NCBI GenBank assembly: GCA_022482495.1
Contig: JAKVPA010000007.1
Location: 1 to 64,000, forward strand
DNA length: 64,000 bases
Direction: 5' to 3'
From: Sphaerochaeta sp.
GTDB lineage: Bacteria; Spirochaetota; Spirochaetia; Sphaerochaetales; Sphaerochaetaceae
Shown: piece by piece, positions 54,115-62,920 of the stretch
How positions within the stretch are numbered: the stretch's first letter is position 1
Layout of the letters: each line of letters begins with the position of its first letter
Notes under the pieces: generated by a model
Told to the model about the DNA's origin: nothing
Database searches by the model: none
The model's input: only the letters and a program-made list of their open reading frames with translations
Position numbers and translations under genes: made by a program

Positions 54115-55053
54115 GGCTCACCTCCTCGAACGCATGCTGGTAGATATCCCCCAGCGAATGGTACAGCAACGACAACGACATCAGGTTCTCCCCGCTGGCG
54201 AATACCGCCTGGGAGACCTTGGCCCGAAGATCGGTGGCGCACTGCAACACCCAATGGGACGAATCCTTGCGCTCCACCTTCCCCACCCCTTGGATGGCGG
54301 AGAAGACGGGAAGCAGATCCTTGTCCCCATCCACCTGCACCTCCACCAGCTTGTCCGGACCGAAGTACCGGCGGGACAACTCGTCCAGCGAGCCGTAGCC
54401 GATCAACTTGCCTTGGGAGAACAGGCCGACACGGTCACAGACGGACTGCACCTCGTCCAGCTGGTGGCTGGAGATGAGGAACGTCATGCCCTTCTGTTCC
54501 TTCAGCGTGCGGATCATCTGCAGAAACTCGGAGGTGCTCTGCGGATCCAACCCTGGGTCGGCTCGTCCAGAATGGCGATCTTCGGCTGTTTGACCAGAAT
54601 CTCGGCCAGACCCAGACGGCGCTTCATACCGTGGGAGAACGTCCGGGCCTTGTCATGCATCCGGTCGGTCAGCCGCACCGCGTCGAACGCCTCTTCGATC
54701 CGCTTCTTCCGCTCATCGGCATCCAAACCGAGGAACCGGGCGGTGTAGTCCACGTTGCCATAGGCGCTCATCGTGTCGTAGAACCCGATGTCATCCGGCA
54801 TGTAGGCCACCTGCCGCTTGACGGACAGCGGCTTGCGGAACGGATCGCACCCAAGCACGCTGACCGCCCCGGAGGTCGGCTCCAACAGCCCGAGGAGCAT
54901 CAAGATCGTCGTCGTCTTGCCCGAACCATTGGGTCCGAGCAGACCGAAGACCTCGCCCTCCGTCAGGCTGAACGATATGTCATCCACGGCGGAGACACCC
55001 TTGACGTACTGTTTGGTCAGGTGCTCCACCGAAAGGATTTCCTTTTTCTCCAT
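54095..55053 (-). CDS. ABC ATPase of the ABC-2 exporter, frameshifted
   Basis: About 318 residues: Walker A GPNGSGKTTT, Q-loop MPDDIGFYDTMSAYGN, signature FSHGMKRRLGLA, Walker B AILDEPTQG. A one-base break near 54555 leads to LDPQSTSEFLQMIRTLKEQKGMTFLISSHQLDEVQSVCDRVGLFSQGKL, and an extended C-terminal domain typical of CcmA/NosF-like exporter ATPases (LVEVQVDGDKDLLPVF) follows. ATG 55053 is 12 nt after the NEW3 gene. Cytoplasmic partner of the permease. Confidence 0.92.
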
Positions 55054-55064
55054 GCTTCAGCCTC

Positions 55065-56234
55065 CTACCGACGGCCGAATTTCTTCACCGCGAAGACCAG
55101 AAGCACCGCAGCCGCGGCGATGATGATCACCGACACGATGCCCCACAGCGACGAGGTGCGCACCGTGATGCGGTACTGCTCGGAGATGTTGCCGGAGTTT
55201 TCCGAAGAAGCGGAAAGCGTCAGGCTGTAGTCACCGGTCAGCGCTTCAGAAGACGGACGGATCGTCGCCTTGACCGTCGTGGTGTCCCCCGCAGCCAGGC
55301 TTTCCACCGTGGATGGGTTGAACGTCACGTTCCAGTTGGACGGCGTCGACGAACTCAGCTTGATGCCCGACGCGTCCGCCGTGCCGCTGTTCTTCAGCTC
55401 CAAGTCAAACACCTTGTCCTTGCCGGCGACCGCAGTGCCGGAAAGCAACCCTCCCTTGCCGGTCAACGAAAGCCTTGCCTGTCCCTGCACTTCCAGATTC
55501 TCCGTGACGAACGCGCTGGCTTCCGAGCTCTTGGCCGTCACCGTGACGGGATAGGTTCCTTCCTTCACCCCCTGGGACGGTGTGACCGTCACCTTGATGG
55601 TCTCCGACGCGCCCGCCTTGACGGAAAGCGTATTGACGTTCCCCGTACCGTATGCCTGGCTGAACTTGGCGGAGAAGCCATCAGGAAGCTTGGCGTACAG
55701 GTCGACCAACGTCTCCGTCGCGCTGTTGTTGCGCAGTTCCACCTGGAAGACGAAATCGGAATCCGGGGAACCCTTGACGGACGGCAGTTCGGTGGACAGA
55801 GCCAGACGCTGCGGCAGTTTCTTGCCAAGCGAGACGGTCAGCGGCAGCGTGTACGAGACACCGTCCTGTCCTTTGGCCACCACGTTGAACGAGTAGGTCG
55901 AACCGGTCTTCGCCTCATCGCCGGGGATCACCCACAATTGGATGGTAGCGCTCTGCTCCGGCTCGGCGAACACCGCGTCAACCAACGCACCCCCGCCGAC
56001 GAACTGGGAATCCCAGCCATCCGGCAACCCTTCCACGGAAAGGTTGACCCGCTGCGGAGCGAGATTGTAGTTGCGTACCGTAAGATTGAACGTGATCATC
56101 GACGTATCACTGACGTTCAATGAGGGGTAGGTCGTCGAAACGGACAACCCCTGGTACTCGGCGAACACGCATCCTGCGGACAAAGCCAGCAGGAGCCCCA
56201 ACATCACACCAAATCGAACCTGTTTGCGAACCAT
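55065..56234 (-). CDS. NEW3-domain membrane-anchored protein
   Basis: A 389-aa extracytoplasmic protein. Signal peptide MVRKQVRFGVMLGLLLALSAGCVFA; a possible lipobox (SAGC, Cys22) or cleavage at VFA-EYQ. Mature part: at least three Ig-like/NEW3 repeats (FNLTVRNYNLAPQRVNLSVEGLPDGWDSQFV; FQVELRNNSATETLVDLYAKLPDGFSAKF; FDLELKNSGTADASGIKLSSSTPSNWNVTFNP), each the conserved N-x-G-P-x-W pattern of the NPCBM/COG1470 group. A single C-terminal segment (IVSVIIIAAAAVLLVFAV) and basic KKFGRR end anchor it. Co-transcribed with the exporter; a periplasmic receptor or scaffold for the exported substrate is the natural guess. Confidence 0.85.
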   Translation of the reverse strand: MVRKQVRFGVMLGLLLALSAGCVFAEYQGLSVSTTYPSLNVSDTSMITFNLTVRNYNLAPQRVNLSVEGLPDGWDSQFVGGGALVDAVFAEPEQSATIQLWVIPGDEAKTGSTYSFNVVAKGQDGVSYTLPLTVSLGKKLPQRLALSTELPSVKGSPDSDFVFQVELRNNSATETLVDLYAKLPDGFSAKFSQAYGTGNVNTLSVKAGASETIKVTVTPSQGVKEGTYPVTVTAKSSEASAFVTENLEVQGQARLSLTGKGGLLSGTAVAGKDKVFDLELKNSGTADASGIKLSSSTPSNWNVTFNPSTVESLAAGDTTTVKATIRPSSEALTGDYSLTLSASSENSGNISEQYRITVRTSSLWGIVSVIIIAAAAVLLVFAVKKFGRR

Positions 56235-56267
56235 ACGTATTCCTCCATACGTGCTTTCACGTCAAAA

Positions 56268-56296
56268 GAAATACACAGGCTTGGTCAAATCGTCAA
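56268..56296 (-). promoter_or_regulatory. Promoter of the NEW3-ABC-2 operon
   Basis: Minus strand: -35 TTGACG (56291-56296), 17-bp spacer, -10 TATTTC (56268-56273, with TG one base upstream). Leader with GGAGGAA before ATG 56234. Confidence 0.5.
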
Positions 56297-56416
56297 CTTT
56301 GTGATAACCGACAGTTGTAGTGTGTTTGTCTGGGAAAAGAGAGAAACACCATCAAAAACGTCACGACATCATGGCATCTGTTGACAGTCGTCACAGATTC
56401 CACCGTTTCTTCACAT

Positions 56417-57802
56417 TCACCTTTGACGCTTCATATGAACATCGTGCAACTTCAGGCGCTTGTACGTTTTGACGATTCCTTCCAGACGCCGCTTGCACAG
56501 ATGGAACGCCGGAACCAGGAAGCAGTCGGCCAGAATCCACGCCACGGGAGAGGCAAAGCAGACGGCGGGGAAGCCCCAGACGGGGACGAACACCAAGGCA
56601 ACGACGCTCCGGGCGATCATCTCGAACACCCCGGAGAGGATGGCGAACGTCCCGAACCCCATCCCCTGGATCATGAACCGGTAGATGTTCACCCAGGCAA
56701 GGGGGAAGTAGAACAGGCTGTTGATAATCAAGAACAGGTGGGATTCGTCTCGGATCTGGTCCTGTCCTGCGCTGAGGAACAGCATGCTGAGATCGCCGCC
56801 CCAGAAATACATCACAGCGAACGCCGCTGCCGAATACAGCGCCGCAACCAGCGAGCAGTCCAGAATACCGGTCCTCAGTCGGTCAAACTTCCCCGCACCG
56901 GTGTTCTGGCCTCCGAAGGTGGCCATCGTTGTCCCCATGGCGTCAAACGGCGTGCAGAAGAACAGGCTGATGCGCGAGCCGGCTGTCACGGCGGCGACGG
57001 CGGAGGAGCCCAATGAGTTGACGGACGCCTGGAGAATGACGCTCCCGATGGCCGTGATGGAATACTGCAGCCCCATCGGCACGCCGTTGGCGCAGAGCGG
57101 TTTCCACAATGCCGTCCGCACTTTCTTCTCATCCGCCGTGGAATTCAGCACGGGATACTTGCGCTTCATGTACCACAGGCAGGCGAATCCGGAGACTCCT
57201 TGGGAAAGGATCGTGGCATAGGCCGCACCCGCCACATCCCAGTGGAAGACCAGGATGAACAAGAGATCCAGGAAAATGTTCAGAACGGAGGAGAAGACCA
57301 GGAAGTACAGCGGCGTCTTGCTGTCCCCCAGCGCACGGATGATGCCGGAGACCATGTTGTACAGGATGGACAGCGGGATGCCCAGGAAGATGATGCGGAT
57401 GTAGATCGTCGCCCGGTCCATGATGTCGTCCGGCGTGGACAGCAACGCCAAAAACGGCCGGCAGGTCAGGACGGTCAGCACCGTCATGCCGATGGAGAAC
57501 AGGATACACAGCTGTTTGGTATTGGACACGTACTTGCGCATCAACGAATAGTCCTTCGCCCCGAACCGTTGGGCGATGGGGATGGTGAAGCCTGCGCACA
57601 GCCCCATGCAGAATCCGTTGATCATGAAATTCATCGAACCGGTCGAACCGACGGCCGCCAATGCCGCAACTCCCAGGCTTTTTCCTACAATAATGGTATC
57701 CACCACCGTGTAGAACTGCTGGAACAACGCACCCAGCCATACGGGGAGCAAAAATGAGAGGATCAGCCCCATCGGGCGTCCTTCGGTAAGGTCCTTGGTC
57801 AT
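56417..57802 (-). CDS. MATE-family efflux transporter
   Basis: A 461-aa polytopic protein of about twelve segments. N-terminal MTKDLTEGRPMGLILSFLLPVWLGALFQQFYTVVDTIIVGKSLGVAALAAVGSTGSMNFMINGFCMGLCAGFTIPIAQRFGAKD is typical MATE; GSRISLFFCTPFDAMGTTMATFGGQNTGAGKFDRLRTG starts the second half. Exports drugs or metabolites with Na+ or H+. ATG 57802 has no Shine-Dalgarno and lies eight bases after a good -10, so the mRNA is probably leaderless. It stands alone after araA, with a hairpin between. Confidence 0.92.
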   Translation of the reverse strand: MTKDLTEGRPMGLILSFLLPVWLGALFQQFYTVVDTIIVGKSLGVAALAAVGSTGSMNFMINGFCMGLCAGFTIPIAQRFGAKDYSLMRKYVSNTKQLCILFSIGMTVLTVLTCRPFLALLSTPDDIMDRATIYIRIIFLGIPLSILYNMVSGIIRALGDSKTPLYFLVFSSVLNIFLDLLFILVFHWDVAGAAYATILSQGVSGFACLWYMKRKYPVLNSTADEKKVRTALWKPLCANGVPMGLQYSITAIGSVILQASVNSLGSSAVAAVTAGSRISLFFCTPFDAMGTTMATFGGQNTGAGKFDRLRTGILDCSLVAALYSAAAFAVMYFWGGDLSMLFLSAGQDQIRDESHLFLIINSLFYFPLAWVNIYRFMIQGMGFGTFAILSGVFEMIARSVVALVFVPVWGFPAVCFASPVAWILADCFLVPAFHLCKRRLEGIVKTYKRLKLHDVHMKRQR

Positions 57803-57810
57803 GCAATCGA

Positions 57811-57839
57811 AATGTAGGGGAAAACCGTTCCCTCTGCAA
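57811..57839 (-). promoter_or_regulatory. Promoter of MATE gene, leaderless type
   Basis: Minus strand: -35 TTGCAG (57834-57839), 17-bp spacer, -10 TACATT (57811-57816). Eight bases to ATG 57802. Confidence 0.5.
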
Positions 57840-57890
57840 GAGGGTACCATATGTTTTCCCGATGAAAGGGGATCCCGAGGAGAAGCTGGA

Positions 57891-57911
57891 GGGGTTTGCC
57901 CTGCAAACCCC
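57891..57911 (-). other. Hairpin after araA
   Basis: GGGGTTTG-CCCTG-CAAACCCC: 8-bp perfect stem, 5-nt loop, 31 nt past the araA stop. No T run; may stabilise the araA mRNA end or stop with a factor. Confidence 0.55.
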
Positions 57912-57941
57912 AACCTCGAGACCCCCGAACAGGAATTCCGC

Positions 57942-59405
57942 TCAGCTCTGGAACTTCCAGATGAAGTCGTCGACCATCAACTGATGTTCCAGATCCTCCG
58001 GCTTGGTGTCAGCGGTCAGATGGACGAATTCGATGCCCATGATCCTCGCCCAATCGCGCATCATTTCGGCCGTCACATCGTAGCTGAGCACCGTGTGGTG
58101 GGATCCCCCTGCGGTGATCCAGCACTCCAACGCCGTCTCGAACTCACCGGGGGACTTCCACATCACCCGGGCGACGGGAAGATTCGGCATGTCCAAAATC
58201 GGCTTGACGCATTCGATGTCCTGGCAGATCATCCGCATCCGCCCGCCCAAGTCAATCAAAGAGACGAACACCGCCTTCCCCGCCTTGCCTTCGAACACCA
58301 GACGTGCGGGATCTTCCTTTCCACCGATCCCAAGCGGATGCACCTCCACACGGGGTCGACCCTCGGCGATGGACGGACAAACTTCCAGCATGTGGGCGCC
58401 CAGACTGTATTTCTTCCCCGGGGCGAGATGGTAGGTGTACACCTCCATGAACGCCGAACTGCCGTTCTCCTTCAACCCCATCTTCTTCATCACGGCGGTC
58501 ATGGCACTGACCTTCCAATCCCCTTCGGCGCCGTAGCCATATCCTTGGGAAAGAAGGTGCTGGGTTGCCAGTCCGGGAAGCTGCCGCATGCCGTACAGAT
58601 CCTGGAACGTATTGGTGAACGCGCCGCACCCTTCGGCATCCAGCATCCGGCGCATGCCGATCTCTTCCCGTGCCTGGTAACGGATGGCGTCGATGTTGTC
58701 CGTGTTGAAGTCGTAGGAGGCGCGATAGGTGTCCATCAGGGCATCGACGTCCTTGTCCGTCACGTTCTCCATGTATGCGTCCAGATCCCCGACCGGCCAG
58801 GTGTTCACCTCCCAGCCGAACTTCTTCTGCGCCTCAATCTTGTCCCCTTCGGTTACGGCGACATCCCGCATGTTGTCTCCGAAGCGCATCACTTTCAACG
58901 AACGGGACGCAGCCACGCCGACGCACACCCGCATCCAGTCGGCAAGCCGCGTCTGGACGCTTTCTTCCTTCCAGAACCCGGCGATCACCTTGCGAGGCTT
59001 GCGAAGCCGCGCTCCGATGAACCCATGCTCCCGGTCCCCATGGGCTGCCTGGTTGAGGTTCATGAAATCCATGTCAATTTCTTCGTTGGGGATGTCCCGG
59101 TTGTACTGGGTGGCCAGATGGCACCACGGTTTCTGCAGGTTCTCCAACGCGTTCAGCCACATCTTGCTCGGACTGAACGTATGGCACCAGGTGACGATGC
59201 CCAGACACTCCGGACGATAGTTCGCCTCCCTGACAAAGTCAGAGAGCTCCTTGCTTGTCTTCGCCGTACCTTTGTAGACCAATGCGTAGGGAAGATGGCG
59301 GGACAACTCGCCTGCCATTTCCTTGCCACGCGCCTCGACCGTATCCAGCACTTCCGGACCATACAAAAATTGGGATCCGATCACCAGCCAGAATTCCTTT
59401 TTCAT
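57942..59405 (-). CDS. araA: L-arabinose isomerase
   Basis: A 487-aa enzyme converting L-arabinose to L-ribulose, cytoplasmic, Mn2+-dependent. ATG 59405 opens MKKEFWLVIGSQFLYGPEVLDTV; further VTWCHTFSPSKMWLNAL, LQKPWCHLATQYNRDIP, the metal and active-site stretch EGDWKVSAMTAVMKKMG and SFMEVYTYHL, and GGSHHTVLSYDVTAEM with the catalytic His pair. The start overlaps the permease stop (ATGA 59402-59405), so it is the last gene of the sugar uptake operon and indicates that the imported sugar is probably L-arabinose. No araB or araD is in the window. Confidence 0.96.
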   Translation of the reverse strand: MKKEFWLVIGSQFLYGPEVLDTVEARGKEMAGELSRHLPYALVYKGTAKTSKELSDFVREANYRPECLGIVTWCHTFSPSKMWLNALENLQKPWCHLATQYNRDIPNEEIDMDFMNLNQAAHGDREHGFIGARLRKPRKVIAGFWKEESVQTRLADWMRVCVGVAASRSLKVMRFGDNMRDVAVTEGDKIEAQKKFGWEVNTWPVGDLDAYMENVTDKDVDALMDTYRASYDFNTDNIDAIRYQAREEIGMRRMLDAEGCGAFTNTFQDLYGMRQLPGLATQHLLSQGYGYGAEGDWKVSAMTAVMKKMGLKENGSSAFMEVYTYHLAPGKKYSLGAHMLEVCPSIAEGRPRVEVHPLGIGGKEDPARLVFEGKAGKAVFVSLIDLGGRMRMICQDIECVKPILDMPNLPVARVMWKSPGEFETALECWITAGGSHHTVLSYDVTAEMMRDWARIMGIEFVHLTADTKPEDLEHQLMVDDFIWKFQS

Positions 59406-60451
59406 TGTGCATCCCCCTTCTTCGCCCCGTGTTTCCGATTGAGCACCAAGCTCTGGACCACCAGGAACAGACAAATCATGATAGCGACCGTGATGTTGGT
59501 CCACCACGCCTCATCCAACCCCAGCGACGTCACGATGTTCTTGATGGTGCTGAGGCTCAAGACGCCGAACAACGTACCGATGATGTTCCCCACACCACCG
59601 GTGAGCATCGTCCCTCCGATGATCGAAGAGGCGATGGCGTTCATTTCCGCTCCCGTCGCGTGGCTCGGAGAACCCGAACCGACATGGAGGAAGTAGACGA
59701 AGCCTCCGATACCGGCCAGCAAACTGCACATCAGGTAAGCGATGAACTTCGTCCTCCGGGCATTGACCCCCAGCATGATGGCGCTCTGCAAGCTGCCGCC
59801 GACCGCATAGAACGAACGGCCGAGCTTCGTCCAACGAAGGATGAAGAAGAGCACCGCCACCACAAGGAGCGCCACCACCACCCCGATCTCCACATAGGCG
59901 GGCACGTACTTGCCCAGCTTGTTCACCGCTCCCATGAACGGTACGTGAAGCCGAGTAGCCTTCAAGGCTTGAAACGCCGCGTTCTTCACGTTGAACTGGG
60001 TGTTGTTCACGATGGTCGTCATGCCTTTGGCGAAAAACATGCCGGCCAGCGTCACGATGAACGGCTGGATGTCCAGGAACGCCACCAGGAACCCCTGGAC
60101 GATCCCATAGGCAAGCCCGATGCCCAGGGCGAGCATCGCGGCGGAAAAGACCGTCCCCCCATGATAGTCAAGATGCACCGCGCAGCTCATGCAGACCAAC
60201 GCCGTCAACGTCCCGACGGAAATATCGATGCCTCCGGTGATCATTACCAGACTCATGCCGCAGGATAGGATGATCAACGCGGCGTTCTCGTTCAGAATGT
60301 TGAAGAATGCCTGGGGCTTGCGGAATCCCGCCCCCAGGAAGACCACCGCGGCAAGATACATCAGAAAGAACACCACGATGGTGATGAACAGAAGCATGTT
60401 GGTGTCCGACAAACTGGTGAACCAATTGGTTCGTGTCTTGGTCGTTTTCAT
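59402..60451 (-). CDS. Sugar ABC permease, YjfF type
   Basis: A 349-aa inner membrane permease with about ten segments. GMSLVMITGGIDISVGTLTALVCM, IQPFIVTLAGMFFAKGMTTIV, IASSIIGGTMLTGGVGNIIGTLFGVLSLSTIKNIV and WWTNITVAIMICLFLVVQ match E. coli YjfF, the second permease of the galactofuranose system (YtfQRT-YjfF). It forms the channel with the YtfT-like partner upstream, whose stop overlaps its ATG. araA downstream points to arabinose (possibly the furanose form) as substrate. Confidence 0.92.
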   Translation of the reverse strand: MKTTKTRTNWFTSLSDTNMLLFITIVVFFLMYLAAVVFLGAGFRKPQAFFNILNENAALIILSCGMSLVMITGGIDISVGTLTALVCMSCAVHLDYHGGTVFSAAMLALGIGLAYGIVQGFLVAFLDIQPFIVTLAGMFFAKGMTTIVNNTQFNVKNAAFQALKATRLHVPFMGAVNKLGKYVPAYVEIGVVVALLVVAVLFFILRWTKLGRSFYAVGGSLQSAIMLGVNARRTKFIAYLMCSLLAGIGGFVYFLHVGSGSPSHATGAEMNAIASSIIGGTMLTGGVGNIIGTLFGVLSLSTIKNIVTSLGLDEAWWTNITVAIMICLFLVVQSLVLNRKHGAKKGDAQ

Positions 60452-61535
60452 TTTGCCATCCCCTCAGGTACGGTCTTCCGCGGAGAAATCCGCAGATGGC
60501 CTGTTTTGCTTTGGCAAGGAGCCGACGCACCGTCGGCGTGCTCAGCACGACGAGGATGATGACCACCACCGCCTTGTACGCGGGAAGCGCGCTGGAGGAG
60601 ACATTGAACTTGTACAGCGTCGTCGTCAGGAACTGGATGACGTAGGCGCCCAGGATGGAGGCGCCCATGTTGAATTTGCCGCCGGCCAGAGAGTTGCCTC
60701 CCAACGCTACGGCAAGGATCGCGTCCATTTCGATGTCCTTGGCGATGACCGAATAGTTGATCGTGGAGAACCGTGACACCTTGATGAAGCCTGCTACGGC
60801 GACGCACAGGCCAAGAATCACATAGGTGAGCAGCTTGACCGTCTTGGGGTTGATGCCGTTCAGCCGGGACGCGCTGGCGTTGATGCCCACCGCCTGGGAG
60901 TACAATCCCAGATTGGTGCGCTTCAGCACCAGACTGATGACGATCATGCAGATGATGGCGATGAACACCGGAGTAGGGATCGGAATGCCGGGAATGTAAT
61001 TGCCGAAGTATCCGAACCTCGGATCACTGATGATCGGGAGTTCGTTGTTGTTGATCCACGCACCGATGGAACGACCGGCGGTGTACAGGATCAACGTGGC
61101 GACCATCGGCTGGATGTTGAAATAGGCGACCAGCACGCCGTTGAACGCGCCGAAAAGCATCGCCACCATGCAACTGACCAAGAACGCCACGATGATCGGC
61201 GCCTGCAGCGTCTCAGGACGGGAATTGGTGCCGCACAGCACCCGGAGCACCACGCTTCCGCTGATGGCGATCGCCGCGCCGACACTGATGTCCTGTCCTC
61301 CGGAGGAGGCGGTGACCAGCGTCATGCCGATGGCAAGGATCACCAGCTCGGACGCGTTGTCCAGAATGGTGATGAGATAGCCGGAAAGCACCGGATACCC
61401 TGCGTTGTTCTGGGAGAGCGTGATCTTGAAAAACGACGGATCGGCGATCAGATTGAACACGACCAGCCCCAACAACGCCGCCAGCGGAATGAAAATCTGC
61501 TTGTTCGACCCTCTGAATGGATTTCTTCCTTTCAT
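60448..61535 (-). CDS. Sugar ABC permease, YtfT type, frameshifted at the end
   Basis: About 361 residues. ATG 61535 opens MKGRNPFRGSNKQIFIPLAALLGLVVFNLI; ELVILAIGMTLVTASSGGQDISVGAAIAISGSVVL, IQPMVATLILYTAGRSIGAWI, MDAILAVALGGNSLAGGKFNMGASILGAYVIQFL as in YtfT. Near 60485 one base is off: in the written frame the gene would run on into the next gene; the neighbouring frame ends RISPRKTVPEGMAK and stops at 60448, sharing ATGA with the YjfF-like start, which is the expected junction. Heterodimeric partner of the YjfF-like permease. Confidence 0.9.
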
Positions 61536-62221
61536 TTCTTGCCATCCCCCCCTGCGATCGTCATCATGATGGTATTCTGGTTCATGCGGTCCCCAGAGAG
61601 TTCCCCGACCATTTTCCGGTCCCGCATGACAATGAGCCGTGTGCAGGTACGGAGCATTTCATCAATTTCCGAAGAGATGAACGTCACGCTCTTTCCCTGT
61701 TCTTCCGCAAGCCTTCTGACCAGCTTCTGGATCTCCACCTTCGTCCCGATGTCAATGCCACGGGTAGGCTCGTCCAAGATCAGGAAATCCGGATTAGCCA
61801 GAAGCCACCGGGACAGGATCACTTTCTGCTGGTTGCCACCGGAAAGCGACTTCACCGGCGTATCCTGCGATGCCGTCTTGATATCAAGCAACTTGATGTA
61901 CTTTTCAGCGAACTGCTGTGCCTGGGAGTATTTGATGGGATGTCCGAATCCCTTGAGGACCTGCAGCGCCAGGATGATGTTGTCCCGTACGGACAAATCC
62001 CCGATGATGCCATCGTTCTTCCGGTCCTCGGGAAGATAGCTGATGCCACTTCGCATCGCGTCGATCGGTTTGGCGATCTTCACCTTCTTTCCATTGACCT
62101 TCACCACACCGCCGAGCACATGGTCGGCGCCATAGATGGCCCGGACACATTCGCTTCTGCCCGACCCGAGGAGACCGGTGAACCCATTCACTTCTCCTTT
62201 TGGGCACGATCTTCGTGCCAT
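61532..62221 (-). CDS. Sugar ABC ATPase, C-terminal half only
   Basis: About 229 residues corresponding to the second ABC domain of RbsA/YtfR-type ATPases (normally about 500). It begins MARRSCPKGEVNGFTGLLGSGRSECVRAIYGAD: the Walker A is the degenerate GLLGSGRSE of a second domain. Further: ISYLPEDRKNDGIIGDLSVRDNI, signature LSGGNQQKVIL, Walker B LILDEPTRGID, FISSEIDEM. The catalytically active first domain and the sugar-binding protein are missing; DNA upstream is a promoter and leader, not coding. A deletion or a misassembly at about 62200 would explain this. Alone it should not hydrolyse ATP well. Confidence 0.85.
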   Translation of the reverse strand: MARRSCPKGEVNGFTGLLGSGRSECVRAIYGADHVLGGVVKVNGKKVKIAKPIDAMRSGISYLPEDRKNDGIIGDLSVRDNIILALQVLKGFGHPIKYSQAQQFAEKYIKLLDIKTASQDTPVKSLSGGNQQKVILSRWLLANPDFLILDEPTRGIDIGTKVEIQKLVRRLAEEQGKSVTFISSEIDEMLRTCTRLIVMRDRKMVGELSGDRMNQNTIMMTIAGGDGKK

Positions 62222-62287
62222 TACCCAAAACGTGTACGTTAACGGATGTACAACTTTATTGTAGGCCTCGTTTTTCCCAGCTGTCAA
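62208..62287 (-). promoter_or_regulatory. Promoter and palindromic leader before the half ATPase
   Basis: Minus strand: -35 TTGACA (62282-62287), 18-bp spacer, -10 TACAAT (62258-62263). Then TGTAC-N10-GTACA (62233-62252), whose TTGTAC/GTAC halves resemble AraR-type operators, and a stem GGCACGA-AGA-TCGTGCC covering the candidate ATG 62221. A single strong promoter this close to the break suggests an arabinose-controlled promoter brought next to the gene remnant. Confidence 0.5.
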
Positions 62288-62382
62288 CAAAAATTATCGG
62301 GAGTTGTCAAAATCCTGCCTATCCCCTCCTTCCGGTTGACAATTCCTGGTATTCCACAGATGCTAAAAGCAGTGAGGTGCAC

Positions 62383-62910
62383 ATGAAACGTATCATCCTG
62401 CTTCTCGTAGCGGTATCTCTGGCCTGTTCCATGGCATTCGCCGATTACCTGTACGACCAACCAGACTCCCTTCTCGGAGTCCGCTCTGGGATGACCTGGG
62501 CATATCAAAATGACACCCGAACCCCGTTGTTCGACGCGGAAGTGAAACTGATCAAATTCCTTTCCGCCGACCTTACCAAAGGTTTTGCCGTGGGGCTGGG
62601 TATGGAAAAACCACTGAGCGGGACCAACCAAAATGATCTTCTGTTCCTCACCGACCTGGGGTTCGTGCAGCGGAAATTCATCAACCAGCAACTGTGGCTT
62701 GCGGGGGAGCTCGGCATGTTCGTCCGGCTTCGTTCCCATCAGGGGACCCTGTCGGCAGCATACGGACCCATGGGGGACGTTTCCCTCACCCTCGCCTTGA
62801 ACCAGGATGCCAATCTTTCCGGTGGCGGTACCATACGGTTCCCATTGGGCGGAGAGGATGCAGACGGCATCGCCATCTCCCCATACCTGATGGTTACGCT
62901 TCGATTCTGA
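62383..62910 (+). CDS. Small secreted beta-barrel candidate
   Basis: A 175-aa exported protein. ATG 62383 follows GTGAGGTGC; signal peptide MKRIILLLVAVSLACSMAFA cut before DYLYDQ. The mature part has alternating strands with aromatic belts (GMTWAYQNDTRTPLFDAEVKLIKFL; GFAVGLGMEKPL; QLWLAGELGMFVRLRS; GDVSLTLALNQDANLSGGGTIRFPL) and ends in VTLRF, a C-terminal Phe as in outer membrane barrels. Small eight-stranded barrel, family not recognised. It is divergent from the half ATPase and 10 nt before the EFR1 gene. Confidence 0.7.
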   Translation: MKRIILLLVAVSLACSMAFADYLYDQPDSLLGVRSGMTWAYQNDTRTPLFDAEVKLIKFLSADLTKGFAVGLGMEKPLSGTNQNDLLFLTDLGFVQRKFINQQLWLAGELGMFVRLRSHQGTLSAAYGPMGDVSLTLALNQDANLSGGGTIRFPLGGEDADGIAISPYLMVTLRF

Positions 62911-62920
62911 GGAAAAAAGA

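Noticed and set aside
52081-54477. Plus-strand open frame of about 800 codons
   Set aside because: Antisense to purC, purE, a terminator, a promoter and the ABC-2 permease; no domain, composition typical of a shadow frame.
57795-59696. Plus-strand open frame of 633 codons
   Set aside because: Antisense to araA, which is fully recognisable; no motif or ribosome site.
60168-60490. YtfT-like permease running into the YjfF-like gene as one long protein
   Set aside because: Residues after RGRPYLRGW are an out-of-frame reading of the next gene; the neighbouring frame gives a natural end and an ATGA junction.
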